Part shown: piece by piece, positions 33,797-44,112 of the stretch
Numbering within the stretch: position 1 is the stretch's first letter
Layout: each line of letters starts with the position of its first letter
Origin: Athripsodes cinereus
Taxonomy: Eukaryota; Arthropoda; Insecta; Trichoptera; Leptoceridae
Assembly (NCBI GenBank): GCA_947579605.1
Contig: OX388313.1
Location: forward strand, 26,849,214 to 26,913,213
Length of the DNA stretch: 64,000 bases
Direction of reading: 5' to 3'
Notes under the pieces: generated by a model
The model's database searches: none
Told to the model about the DNA's origin: nothing
The model's input: only the letters and a program-made list of their open reading frames with translations
Translations under genes and position numbers: made by a program

Positions 33797-34090
33797 TGAT
33801 CCTCTTTCACAATACATCCTATAAAGATGATATTAGAACATAAGAAATATCGGCAGTAGAGATAACTTAAAGACAGCGGTAAAGTGAAGTTATAAAGCCA
33901 TCATTAGTGATATATCGGCAGTAGAAATAACTGAAATATCGGCAGTAGAGATAACTTAAAGACAGCGGTAAAGTGAAGTTATAAAGCCATCATTAGTGAT
34001 ATATCGGCAGTAGAAATAACTGAAATATCGGCAGTAGAGATAACTTAAAGACAGCGGTAAAGTGAAGTTATAAAGCCATCATTAGTGATA
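33797..34090 (+). mobile_element. LINE-A 3' remnant containing an 89-bp tandem array
   Basis: ATCCTCTTTCACAATACATCC and AGATGATATTAGAACATAAG match LINE-A around its DNDIRAQ codons. From 33851 an 89-bp unit (CGGCAGTAGAGATAACTT ... AAATAACTGAAATAT) is repeated: 33851-33939, 33940-34028, and a partial third copy 34029-34090. The copies are identical by eye, so the expansion is recent although the LINE fragment itself is old. Confidence 0.75.
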
Positions 34091-35284
34091 ATATTTCGCC
34101 TACTTCTTTGACACAAAATGTATTGTTGGATGGAGGCTTTTTCCATTCTTTTATCTATGTGCCATACTTTTTCTAAAAGAATATTACTACAAAAAAAAAA
34201 ATCCGTGATGTGGCATGTCACCTTTTTCAAGACAAGTTAAGATCCTAGTCAAGAACAAAGGTTTAATTTGGTTGGTATTTATATATAGTTGAAAAGTAAC
34301 AAAAAAGGTGATGTAGGTTTGGTTGCAAACTATCTAATTAAAACAAATAAGAATTTATGTCCAGGATACGGACAGAGAAAATAAAATAAAATATCCCTTT
34401 CAATTAGGTTTAATAGTTTCTTTCAATTAGCTCCCGAAATTTCCTTAAAAAGGCATATATTATTTATTTTATACTAGTGTAGTTTTACTCGACTTCGTTA
34501 AGGAAATAAACATCAAATTAACACTTGCAGATAACTTGTTATAAATGCTTTTCTAAAAAATTAGGAAATTTTTGAAAAACTGGCAACACTTACAGTTCTA
34601 CCCGTGTTCTACGATGATTTGACACAGCATGCAAAATAATATATTTAATTTGCAAACAAATTTGGTAACCCTATTATCTCTGTCAATATACATACAAGAC
34701 AATATTTATATTCATAATAATATGTTCGTCATGTGCTCTGGTAATACACGGAACTTTGATTGGTTAGTTTGTCGATGAAGTCTTATTATTGATAAGTCTT
34801 ATTGTGTTGAAAGTGTCTATCCCTTAAGGCTGTAATCAAATGTTATCGGAAAAGTTTTGGAATCCAGTTTAGTTAAAGTAAGATCCTATTTATTTACACT
34901 GATTTTTTAGAAAGAGAAATATAATATTTGAAAGATAATTTATTAATATTTTTATTAATAAATGAGAAACATATTGTAATTCTCGGTAAAACGAGCCCAA
35001 ACAGACACATGTTTGCACAGAAAGCATTAGTTTAACAGTTATTTGTCTGTTTACTGTGTTTATATTAGATAAACAAACATGATTGAACATTCCAAAATAT
35101 TTTTAAGAATTTCTATATTGCATGGAATGTACTCGTACCAATTGAAAAATAATAATACGTTTATATTAATTATTAGACATATATCAAAATAATTTCTAAT
35201 TTGCCATGTTTTTTCATACATAAATCTTTTTTTAATACATACGTATAGAAGTTTTGTAGTATGACGTCGCACACCCTTTTTAAT
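34091..35284. other. Unassigned AT-rich DNA
   Basis: No family match; minus-strand frames at 34045-34230, 34890-35090 and 35060-35272 lack motifs. Confidence 0.4.
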
Positions 35285-36585
35285 AATTTACCATTACATT
35301 TTAGCTGCGGCTAGAAACGAACTAGCAAATGTCTTTTCTCTTTTTTCTCCTCTATGTCAATATCGAAAAGGAAAGAGAGAGAAAACAATTTGTTGGGGCT
35401 CTTTTGCTTTTGTTCCGAAATACATTTAATATATGGAAAAAACACAATTTTTTTAACATGTATAGACAATCCACACAGACCGAGCTAGTCCCACACTAAG
35501 ATATGAATCTTGTATTATGGGTACTAACACGACGATACACATACGAGTATATACAATGCACTAAACACATATACATGTAACACCCAGACCCAGGACAATC
35601 TGAAAAAGGTCATTCTTCATTTTGCGCTGGCCGGGAATCGAACCCGGGACCTCGTGACTCAAAGACAAGTGCGTTAGCCTCCGCGCCACACCGGTCGTCG
35701 GTGGTTTGGTAATTGGTTTAAGTTTCACAAAATAAACGACAACTCAATAAATACATTTTATAAACATTATACGGATTTCTTTTATTTTTCATTCGTAATC
35801 TAAGTTAAACTGGCTTTGTTTTTTGTATGTTTTTTACATTCATATTATTACTGTGTTTGGTTCTCTCGGTAAGAGTGAGATCGAGGATATGCTGTCAAAA
35901 ATTCCACGCGTGGGGTTCTTGGCTGGCCAGCCCTTCAGACTTTTCTCGTGTGAGCAAATTTGTTAGTATAGAAATTGAATCGGATAAATTGAAGTCCCTA
36001 GACATTTGAACTATCCGGGTGGTAGGTGGGTCTCCTTTATTTTGAATGTTTTTTAAATATTCTACAATGCACATCCGTTACTTGATTTTTTTAAAATCGC
36101 GATCGATTTCGGTAAACCTTTACCATTGACGAGCGAGATAATACTCCTTTAATTTCTCTTTTGTCCATATTTACAATGTGGGGAAAGGTGAATAAGCATT
36201 CGTTAGTTCATTTGCAGTTTTGGTGTGGATCCGGCCATCACCAGAGTCTACATTACAACTTTGAATGAACGATCGAACGAATATTGATTAATTCCAATAA
36301 AAAATGTTGTAATATTGAATAAACAAAAATAGATGCCAAGATTTTTTATTAAATATTATTTATTTTCTAAATTGTAGATTTAAAGAGAAAAGAAAATGAG
36401 AAAGAAAGTTTGTTAGTTCGTTTGTTCACAGCTGTGAGCAATAGATGGATCTAGAGTAAGACGGTAAACGAATGTATATAATATTTTCCCTTATCCTTTT
36501 CTTTGTTAATACAGAAAGAGAGAAAACTTTCATTCGTAGCTAAAATGTGGACGTCGCCATTGTGAATGCGTGCCTGTAAACTACC
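35285..36585. mobile_element. Possible 1.3-kb inverted-repeat element (SINE-1 nested)
   Basis: 35300-35360 (ACATTTTAGCTGCGGCTAG, AAACGAACTAGCAAA, CTTTTCTCT) appears inverted near 36380-36560 (GAGAAAGAAAGTTTGTTAGTTCGTTTG; CATTCGTAGCTAAAATGTGG). The pairing is patchy and no target-site duplication is seen. The frame at 35827-36009 has a hydrophobic start but no recognisable motif. Alternative: unrelated repeats of one family in opposite directions. Confidence 0.35.
35456..35702 (-). mobile_element. SINE-1
   Basis: Near-identical to 27199-27463, with the same B box (GGTTCGATTCC), head CCGGTGTGGCGCGGAGGC and end GGACTAGCTCGGTCTGTGTG. The tail is AACATG preceded by oligo-T on the plus strand. Confidence 0.8.
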
Positions 36586-36864
36586 CTTACCACACACCAC
36601 GAAGGGTCTATCAGTAGCTGAAATCTAAGTCGATATAGAATAAATTAAACGTGACCGTTATCGGTCATTCGCATTAGAAATTTTGGAATTTTATTCAATA
36701 AAATGTCGTGAACAACTTCCACATGACCATGGAGTCTAGAAATAGAACAGAAACGCCTACTCCCATTAATTTTATACACAAGTTTTACATTATTAGTTTT
36801 ACTACAGGCACAAATTAGATTGAAGAAATGACTCCATAGAAAAATTAGTAAAATAATTCGCCGC

Positions 36865-37012
36865 CGTATGATGATGATTCTGGATGATTATGTTTTGACG
36901 CCGATTAATAGTCCCTAGACCGTTTCAAGGGCGCCGGTGAAGAGTGCAGTTTTCAATTTGGTTCTGAAGCTGGTGACAGCCTTATTGTCCCTCAATGAAA
37001 AAAGAAAGAGTT
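36865..37012 (-). mobile_element. LINE C-terminus (CR1/jockey-like), second family
   Basis: Minus strand reads LRDNKAVTSFRTKLKTALF then TGALETV, the same S-x-x-SF-K/R-x-KLK-x-x-LF pattern as LINE-C but a different family. It is followed by GGCGTCAAAACATAATCATCC and a (CAT)n-type end. A stop interrupts the frame after TV, which may be the true end. Only about 30 codons. Confidence 0.55.
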
Positions 37013-37550
37013 TTTTTTTAATATCATAACAATGTATCTATTACATTCACATACATTTGATTTACTTTAATTTAAATGATTATTGTAAATTTATTGAACT
37101 CGGAAATTTCACATTTTCACATTTCTTACTTGTTGATTGTAAATTTAATTTAATTACATAATTATAACAAAAGATGACAGAATTCTAGAATTATCTCGAA
37201 CTTGTTTCTAAATTAACCCAAGAAACATGTGAGAAAAAATCAACAGCCAGAAAAATCTACGAACCATGACGTTGACTAGGTACAAGTCGCTATAGAAATG
37301 CAAATAAAAAAAAAAACATGAATTCCTTCCAAAATCATTATAGTGGTATCATGACATACCGCATTTAATATAATGCTGAATTAAAATCTAATTATTCATT
37401 GCCACGGTAGATATTAATCTAATAAAAATTACTACCAAAGTTAAATGTACATTCAAAAGTCTGATATTTCAATGTGGCCTAAGGTAACCCTCAATATAAG
37501 GTACACCTAAACTTGATTAATCTTAAAATTAAAAAAAAGGAACGCAATAT
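37013..37550. other. Unassigned AT-rich DNA
   Basis: Nothing recognised. Confidence 0.4.
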
Positions 37551-37690
37551 TGAGTAATTCAACTGTGACTTTATCCAAATTTCAATATCCAGACTTAATT
37601 AATTGAAAATTACAAATTTACCTGATGACGAGAGCTTAAACTCTTGAAAATCAACTCAAGAATTAATAAAGTCACCATGAAATTACTTAC
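37551..37690. mobile_element. FB-B copy, decayed
   Basis: GAGTAATTCAACTGTGACTTTAT on the left and AATAAAGTCACCATGAAATTAC on the right are inverted remnants of FB-B arms. The apex half reads CCTGATGACGAGAGC, CTCTTGAAAATC, the same core as the palindrome at 37856. Confidence 0.55.
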
Positions 37691-37709
37691 TAAATACCAA
37701 TAAAGTTGA

Positions 37710-37953
37710 TATTTTCAACCGACGGTACTTGGTGGAAATTCATGTTGAATTAATTAAAATAAAACACTTATTAGTAGTATATCCACGGTGACTTTTTATT
37801 GGACGCGAGCCGGCTTTCAAGAGCTTCCGCTCTCATCATCAGGCTGGCGAAAAGTGCCAGCCTGATGATGAGAGCGGAAGCTCTTGAAAGCCGGCTCGCG
37901 TCCAATAAAAAGTCACCGTGGATATACTACTAATAAGTGTTTTATTTTAATTA
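37710..37953. mobile_element. FB-B element with perfect 98-bp arms
   Basis: 37751-37848 is the exact reverse complement of 37856-37953, with a 7-base loop (GAAAAGT). A one-sided flank, CCGACGGTACTTGGTGG (37720-37736), is shared with the copy at 43393. The right arm reads CCTGATGATGAGAGC, GGAA, GCTCTTGAAAGCC: CTGATGA, a 5-6 bp hairpin with a GGAA loop, then GAAA. That is close to a hammerhead ribozyme core, as known in Penelope-like elements. No frame. Perfect arms mean a very recent event or an assembly fold-back. Confidence 0.75.
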
Positions 37954-38159
37954 CTAAATACCGTCTTTTATTTTCATTTCTCAAAATAACGAACTTTTAC
38001 CAAGAATCGTTGGTCAATAAGTTTAACTTAATCAATAAATTTTGTCTTAAATATTCAGTAAACTTCACTCTATCACAACCGTTGTGCAAAATACTGTGAG
38101 GGAGAGATAGTGACCCTCAAGGACATCTACCTACCAACCCGAATATATTACAATATTAT

Positions 38160-38345
38160 CACAATTTTTTTTAAAGATATATCTGGATTTTGTTATAAAC
38201 CCAAATACATCCTTGTACACCTTTCACATGAAGCTACTAAAAGCTTGTGTCGTGAAAGGGGAGTTTGCCGGCACCTGGTATTGAACCATGGACCCCTTGT
38301 TCACAAGGCCGAGACTCTACCTCCAGGCTACAATGAACTCGACGA
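38160..38345 (-). mobile_element. SINE-2
   Basis: TTTAAAGATATATCTGGATTTTG, ACCCAAATACATCCTTG, GTCGTGAAAGGGGAG, TTGCCGGCACCTGG, GAGACTCTACCTCCAG and the 5' end near ATGAACTCG. The B box is altered (TATTGAACCA). Confidence 0.75.
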
Positions 38346-39444
38346 ATTGAATAAAAAAAAAATAACGACAATAATATCTAAATAGAAAATTTGACAGGTT
38401 AACTGAGGGTAAATTTATCTATTCCTTAAATATTTGTATAAAATTTTTGAGAGGGTTTGAAGTTTACTGAATACAAAAGGCAAAACTAATCGAGTTTAGG
38501 TGGACATTTTAATAACATTCAATCTAGAGTACATTGAAATACCGAGCCTTTATTCCCAAAAATTATGCATAGACTGCCTACATAGACCCAACTTCATAAA
38601 AAACGATCATAGAAATTAGGCTTAAACTATGAAGGGATAAAAGGGCTCACTAGACCATAACAAAAAAATACATTATCTTTTATATTATCAAACTATATTA
38701 TCATATTTAAATAGAAACCCACTTGTGTAAAAAAACAGCTGATTATAATGATAAAAGTATTGAAGTAGCTTGAATATTAAAATTATATTTTGTTGAAATG
38801 ACAATATTCCAAAAAAAATAGAAGCAACTAGTGCATTGGACCCTTAGAAACTCAATAAAATATTTACCTATGTATACACAGATACATTCAACGCATTGAC
38901 ACTATTTTAGAAACGTTCTTAATAAGAACAATATCATCTTAAAATTTTGACATAATCAGGTGCCGGAGACTAGATTTACTGACTAAGAAGTGTAGATGTT
39001 AATCATCATCTTTAGATTTTTTCGATGCCCGAGCTTAAAGAGTTCTCTTAACTCAGTCATATGATTCGTAAGCGTCGATACTCTACATCATGATGAAAGT
39101 TCACTGTTCATAATATAGAAGGCTTTGACAGTTAATTTACAAAAAGAAAAGTTAGTTTAATTTGTAGGTAGGTACTTACTGATTACGAATATTGGAAGAT
39201 GTCAAAAGTACTGGGATGTTGATTGTAACTTTGAATCTGAAAAGAAGAAATAAAAAATTACATGGCAATAGAAAACAAAAACATATCAATGACTTGTAAA
39301 TCAATACAATAAATTAAGAAAAAGGTTCTTTATATTTCATTTAAGAAAAAATCATCAAATATTACGAAAAACCAGAATATAGTAAAATTGATTCACTTTC
39401 TTTTTCACCATAAAAAACTATCTAGAAATCTAACTCTTACAGAA
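38346..39444. other. Unassigned AT-rich DNA
   Basis: Nothing recognised. Confidence 0.4.
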
Positions 39445-39649
39445 CAGGGCCCGAAGTCAAAACACAATTTAGCGTTACGTTTTCGTGTCATTATCGTTCC
39501 AATATAGACGATGTTGCGAGGAGTGTCAATTTTCGTAGCTAAAATACACAATTGTTACGAAAATTGTCACTTTGGCACCATGTCGTCTATTTTCGAACGA
39601 TTGCGATACGAAAACGTAACGCTAAAATGTGTTTTGACTCAGGCCTCTG
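39445..39649. mobile_element. FB-C, 205-bp fold-back element
   Basis: The two halves are inverted copies over almost their whole length: left CAGGGCCCGAAGTCAAAACAC, TTAGCGTTACGTTTTCG; right (reverse) CAGAGGCCTGAGTCAAAACAC, TTTAGCGTTACGTTTTCG. The CAGRG start is reminiscent of hAT-type inverted repeats, but no 8-bp target duplication is seen. The 60-codon frame across it is a by-product of the repeat. Confidence 0.7.
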
Positions 39650-40326
39650 GTCAGTTTTTACTATGCAAGTCTATAAATTATGAAAACAAGTGAACTTATT
39701 TTAAAAGATATGAATAAGATAAAATCAATAATGAAAGTGTCACCAAAAACAAACAGGACTGTACCAAGTCAACTGTAATTTATTATGTTAATCGAATTCG
39801 TCAATCAGAAATTCATTAACCAAATGTCATCTCCTATCTCAACGTGAATTGAAAATATAATTTTATTTTATGATACAATAATTGGTAAAAGAATTCTATG
39901 GATACCCTATCACAATAATAAATCGAAGACCAAACGTTTCAAAATAAAATAACATCAATTAGATTATATTTGATATTTTATTTATTAAATCTCTCCAGTA
40001 TTGAATATTTTAATTTTAACTCAGCACGAAACAGGATAGGAACAATAATTTAGTGGAAAAAATCATAAAATATTAATACATGATGTACGAGTGACGTTTC
40101 ACAACAGATCCAAAACAAAAGACGAACTGGACCATTCCGTAACCACAGCAGCACATACATATTTAGTGTTGTTATGTTGAGTCTAATTTTATAAGTATTG
40201 ATATAATGCTAATAATTATAATATGTATAATGTCACAAATGATTAGAATGACAATAAGTAACGGCAATTTATTGAAAAGTGTAAAAAGAGACCTAGTCAA
40301 ATTTTGTATTATTTTTAATTGGAGAA
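39650..40326. other. Unassigned AT-rich DNA
   Basis: Nothing recognised. Confidence 0.4.
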
Positions 40327-40552
40327 TTCACACAGCTCGAGCTAGTCGCAAATTAGTGTATGAATCTTGTATTATGGACACTAATGCGACGATACACGTA
40401 TACAATGCATCAAACACATTCTATACATGTAACACTTTGACTCAGAACATTTTGAAAAGGACTATTTTTCATATTGCCCTAGTCGGGAATCGAACCAGGA
40501 ACCTCGTGACTAAATGGCAAGAGTGCTACCCCTGCGCCACATCGGTCAAAAT
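40327..40552 (-). mobile_element. SINE-1, diverged
   Basis: CACACAGCTCGAGCTAGTCGC, GAATCTTGTATTATGGACAC, CGGGAATCGAACCAGGAACC and GCGCCACATCGG follow the SINE-1 order. Its head, at 40550, is about 90 bp from a SINE-2 fragment. The open frame of 175 codons across this region is not a gene. Confidence 0.7.
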
Positions 40553-40639
40553 CAAACTAAATACCAGAAAATGGGTCAAATTAAATATTGATAAGCTGAT
40601 TTTGAAATATTGTTTTAGAATTCAGTCAGTTCTAAGATA

Positions 40640-40732
40640 TATAAGTTCGTCGGTAGCCTGGAGGAAGAGTGTCGGATATAGAAGTTGTATTTGGGTTTAT
40701 AGCAAAAACCCAGATACATCTTTAAAAAAATA
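40640..40732 (+). mobile_element. SINE-2 with internal deletion
   Basis: The 5' head (AGTTCGTCGGTAGCCTGGAGG, AGAGTGTCGG) is joined directly to the 3' part (GTTGTATTTGGGTTTATAGC, CCCAGATACATC), so the B box and body are missing. Confidence 0.65.
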
Positions 40733-40753
40733 ATCATAATTATATACTATGAC

Positions 40754-40935
40754 ATGGTCCGTTGCTGTGGAACTAAATTCCCTATGATTTTCGGACTCTG
40801 GGGAGTGTGGAGGTGTTCAAGGCGAGGTTAAAACCCCTATTGTTCAGGAGGTGTTATGATTCTTGAATGAGCCCTTGCGGTGGTTTTTCCACATAACCGC
40901 GCATCTTAAAATATTAGATCTTATTATTATAATTG
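40754..40935 (+). mobile_element. LINE-C 3' end
   Basis: The longest copy of the family: GPLLWN, a stop, IPYDFRTLGSVEVFKARLKP, LLFRRCYDS and stop, then GGTGGTTTTTCCACA and a TTATTATTA-like end. GP-x-LWN-x-IP-x-x-LR ... FK-x-x-L followed by LF is the terminal signature of CR1/jockey-group reverse transcriptases. Confidence 0.7.
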
Positions 40936-41271
40936 ACTCGGAACCTTCTTGCATCGAACCATTCGATTTGATTGAAATATTGACGTTTAGCAAGGAGATT
41001 TAAATTGCAAGTTGTTGTGTTGTACACTAGCATATAATTAATTTGCAAATCAGTTCAACTTTCTCTGTGATATCTCATTTCCATTTGGCAAAAATAACAC
41101 TTAATAATTTATAGGCATATAAATACATAAAAGTAATAAATAAATAACAACAACGATATTTACAAAGATGATGCATATAAAATGTAATTTTAAAATATCG
41201 AATGCAGTGAATTATGCAACGCCTTTTTAAAATAACATGTTTAACCTACATAAAGAAAAATTTATTAATGG

Positions 41272-41517
41272 TGAAATAGGTATCGCCACTCTTGAATGGA
41301 GATGGGCCGGACACATATCTAGAAACCCAGGTGACAAAAGTCTCTGACACCTTGGAGACCACGCAGGGGCAACTAGAAGCATAGGAAGTCCCCCAATATG
41401 GTGGAGGGATGAAATCACTTCACAATCTGAGATCAACTGAATGCAGACGGCGCAGGATCGAATGGCGTGGAAGGAAATAGAGGAGGTCTTCGTCCAGGAG
41501 TGGACCGAGGTGAAATA
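41272..41517 (+). mobile_element. LINE C-terminus (RTE-like, EWTEV type), broken
   Basis: Plus reading: ATLEWRWAGHISRNPGDKSL, stop, GATRSIGSPPIWWRDEIT, stop, MQTAQDRMAWKEIEEVFVQ and EWTEVK before the final stop (41515-41517). W-x-W-AGHI-x-R ... W-x-DEI ... AQDR-x-W-K-x-x-EE-x-FVQEWTE is the well-known end of one RTE-like LINE group. At least two stops make it a pseudogene. Confidence 0.65.
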
Positions 41518-41672
41518 ACTGTTTTATGAACGAACCGTATACTTTTTGTTTTTTATTACCATTATTTTGTTTATCGTGATACTTATTTGATAGGCAAAGA
41601 GAAACATGAGAAAAAACGGTTCTATCCATACACACAAAATTTGCTCTCGTGCAATTCGTATAGTTGTTTCAT

Positions 41673-41811
41673 TCAATGATCCATATTGTGGAGTAACCTC
41701 TGTATGGTTTTGAGTTGGATGGGAGATCTTCATGAGGTGACTACCAATAGAGTCAATTGGCTGAGAATTTTATAATTGGATATGTAGTGCCAGAATGACA
41801 AATGTATTAAA
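41673..41811 (+). repeat. Family F dispersed repeat
   Basis: Aligned with 19317-19457 (ATGATCCATATTGTGG, TCTGTATGGTTTTGAG, TTCATGAGGTGACTACCAA, GCCAGAATGACAAATGTATTA). Confidence 0.55.
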
Positions 41812-41856
41812 TAAAATTAATTTATTAAAATCAATTTAAATTTAAAATAAAAAAGG

Positions 41857-41940
41857 GTAATCAAGGATACGATAAATAGGTAAATGGCGCTCGATTTTTT
41901 CTGCCCATCTCACAAGAGAAACAGGGTGATGAAATAGATG
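41857..41940 (+). mobile_element. LINE-B last 25 codons
   Basis: AAGGATACGATAAATAGGTAAA then TGGCGCTCGATTTTTTCTGCC and CATCTCACAAGAGAA correspond to the CKDRRKWRSILSAYPAREA end, followed by GGTGATG. Stops present. Confidence 0.5.
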
Positions 41941-42230
41941 ATAGAAAACGAGCATATTTTTGAAAAGGTGACGCGAATTGTCAAAACAAACGGTAGATAA
42001 ACGAGTTTTGTTTAAAATATAAATACGAATTTCTGAAATAAATATTTGGACATTTATTTTCAAGGTGGAATAATAATATGTGAATTGATAAAAATCGACA
42101 TGCATTGAGAATATGTGCCAAATCATATTGATAGAACAACAATATGCCAAGATTGAAATAATATATGTATTATTTTATTTTATTGACTGTTATTATAGAA
42201 TTACTCTAAATTTAAACGAAAATTTATTAT

Positions 42231-42336
42231 TCATGTTTGATTATTGCGTCTGTTTGTGTTGGTTGTCTATTGCACTGCTTAATTAACATGTAAATGGCTC
42301 ACGCCCTGTGTCGACGTAAATAAATAAATATGTGAA
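42231..42336 (+). mobile_element. Retroposon 3' end, family H
   Basis: ATTAACATGTAAATGGCTCACG then CCCTGTGTCGACG and AAATAAATAAAT; homologous with 9290-9356. Confidence 0.5.
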
Positions 42337-42529
42337 TAATCCTACCAAATTCGGGTAAATAAATAATTTCTTAGATAGTCATTGAACATAATATTAATTT
42401 ATTCCGACACATGATGCAAAAAAAAGCGGTATGATTTGACTGTGAAATGTTTCAATTTAATTGAAATTGCTTCGCATACAAATCAATAACTTTCTAAATA
42501 GGAAATTATTCATCACATACCATATTATT

Positions 42530-42760
42530 ATACCTCCATGGTAAAGAATAGGTGCACTCTCATTTCATTCGATTTTCGAGTGTGTGTAAAACCTCACTAT
42601 AAGACAATTAACATATACAATTCCAACGGTGAGGCATGTCACCCATCCAGAATGTCTAACGCTGATGGGCACAGAGAGGATGACTTGCACGTTTATTACA
42701 TGCGGTTGGCCCGCTAGTTACCCCACTAGTGGAAAATGCCGTGATGGTATGTATAAATGA
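42530..42760 (+). repeat. I-module + S3 composite
   Basis: I-module GGTAAAGAATAGGTGC, GATTTTCGAGTGTG (42540-42597), then S3 from about 42615: GGCATGTCACCCATCCAGAA, GTCTAACGCTGATGGGCAC, GATGACTTGCACGTTTATTAC, TTACCCCACTAGTGG and TGCCGTGATGGTATGTATAA. The last part resembles the end of LINE-B. Confidence 0.6.
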
Positions 42761-42954
42761 ATGCAAGTAAAAATATGTATTACCTAAATGAGAACAAATT
42801 TTGGATCAAAATACATATCCACAAATAATTTTAATCCATGTTTAAACTAATAAGTTTGACAATGTCTTTATAGGTTGAAACCTAATCACTATATAAGTGA
42901 ATACAAAGTAAAACTAAACTAAACCTTTTGTGTTTACTTCCATGGAGTGAATAT

Positions 42955-43060
42955 AAACATGGAGTTTTACATAAAAAACGTCGACTCAATCAATGTCAAG
43001 CACCTTCGCCTTGTGGCATCTTCAGGTAATCAGGCAATCGTCAATTGATTAAATACAGTA
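42955..43060 (-). repeat. Penelope-like terminal motif
   Basis: Minus strand: CCTGAAGATGCCACAAGGCG then AAGGTGCTTGACATTG and GTCGACG. The order CTGAAGA, hairpin (TGCC-ACAA-GGCG), GAAG resembles the reduced hammerhead motif at ends of Penelope-like retroelements. No coding part adjoins it. Family membership is inference. Confidence 0.35.
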
Positions 43061-43195
43061 TGGCTTTGAAAATATTAACCGTTTTGAATATATATTCTCA
43101 TAATCGGGTGAAATGCCGTTACCGATAAATGTATGTATATTTAAGATTTTATAAATGTATACGCCATATGACGTAATATTAAGGTAATCCAATGC

Positions 43196-43357
43196 ATAAG
43201 AGTTCGTTGGTAGTCTGAAGGTAAAATGTCGTCCTTGTGCACAAGTTTTGCGCGGTTATATCCCAGATGCTGACAGACTCCCCTTACACGAGACAAGCTT
43301 TTATAGCTTACTGTGAAAGGTGTTTAAAATTGTAACAAAAACCCAGATACATCTTAT
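43196..43357 (+). mobile_element. SINE-2, diverged
   Basis: AGAGTTCGTTGGTAGTCTGA, TTGTGCACAAGTTTTGCGCGG, GACTCCCCTTACACGAGACAAG, ACTGTGAAAGGTGT and ACCCAGATACATCTTATG. The tRNA-like head is recognisable but the B box has decayed (GGTTATATCCC). Confidence 0.7.
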
Positions 43358-43392
43358 GAAAAAATAATAAAAGTTAATTGTAAAATATCGAT

Positions 43393-43587
43393 ATTATTGA
43401 CCGAAGGTACTTGTTGGAAACTTTGAAATCCATTTCAAGATAAATTGAAAAAATACAGTATTAAGTTATCTTCCAAGTGACTTTATTAACTTCGCTTACT
43501 AGCATTCGGAGACTCTCGACATCAGGCGATTAGAAAAAAGTAAGTGAAGAAAACTAAATACTGTTTTTTTTTCAATTTATCTTGTTA
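43393..43587. mobile_element. FB-B copy, decayed palindrome
   Basis: The one-sided flank GACCGAAGGTACTTGTTGG matches 37718. AAGATAAATTGAAAAAATACAG (from 43437) is inverted near 43555-43583 (CTGTTTTTTTTTCAATTTAT). The apex reads, in reverse, GCCTGATGTCGAGAG ... CCGAATGC, a weakened form of the core at 37856. Confidence 0.6.
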
Positions 43588-44019
43588 ATTGTAACGCTTA
43601 CCCTACAAGTGCGCTAACCCCTTTGTACATACATAAATAAATATAAATATGTTATTACGTGGGTCGTAATAATATGAAGGTGTGATTGTATGTACAGTCA
43701 GTCACAATGTAGAACATTGTATGAAAAATATCATAGTTTGTTGTTTAATATAATAAGTAAGTAACCTGTAACTAAGGTCGTAGATAGCTACAGGTTGGAC
43801 AGAAATACCTCCCTAATATGAAAATTTAATACAAAACATACATAAACAATATTGCTGAACGACAAACCTACTTCATCCTCACAACAAAAGCATATATATT
43901 TCAAATCAAATACACCGCATATAGAAAAAAAATTATCTTATAGGACAAACTTCCTCATTTACTTTCACATACCTTTAATACTTAAGTTTTCTGGTAGGTA
44001 TGGTTAATATAACTACTAC
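43588..44019. other. Unassigned AT-rich DNA
   Basis: Nothing recognised. Confidence 0.4.
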
Positions 44020-44112
44020 TACACCATCACGGCATATCCCACTAGTGGAGAGGCCAGCAAACCAACTGCACGCAATAAACATGCAGGCCGCCATCTCTGT
44101 TTATGTCTATGG
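44020..44112 (-). repeat. S3 repeat, 5' part missing
   Basis: CACCATCACGGCATATCCCAC, TAGTGGAGAGGCCAGCA, AACTGCACGCAATAAACATGC and CATCTCTGTTTATG: S3 in reverse, well preserved at its 3' end. Confidence 0.7.

Noticed and set aside
33851..34090. Regularly spaced repeats considered as CRISPR
   Set aside because: Units are fully tandem (89 bp, no variable spacers) and the host is eukaryotic.
35827..36009. 60-codon frame with a signal-peptide-like start
   Set aside because: Short, no homology recognised, lies between transposon blocks; hydrophobic starts are common in T-rich DNA.
40206..40733. Longest open frame of the window (175 codons)
   Set aside because: It runs through a minus-strand SINE-1 and a plus-strand SINE-2 fragment; the residues are translations of these repeats and AT-rich DNA, with no protein motif.
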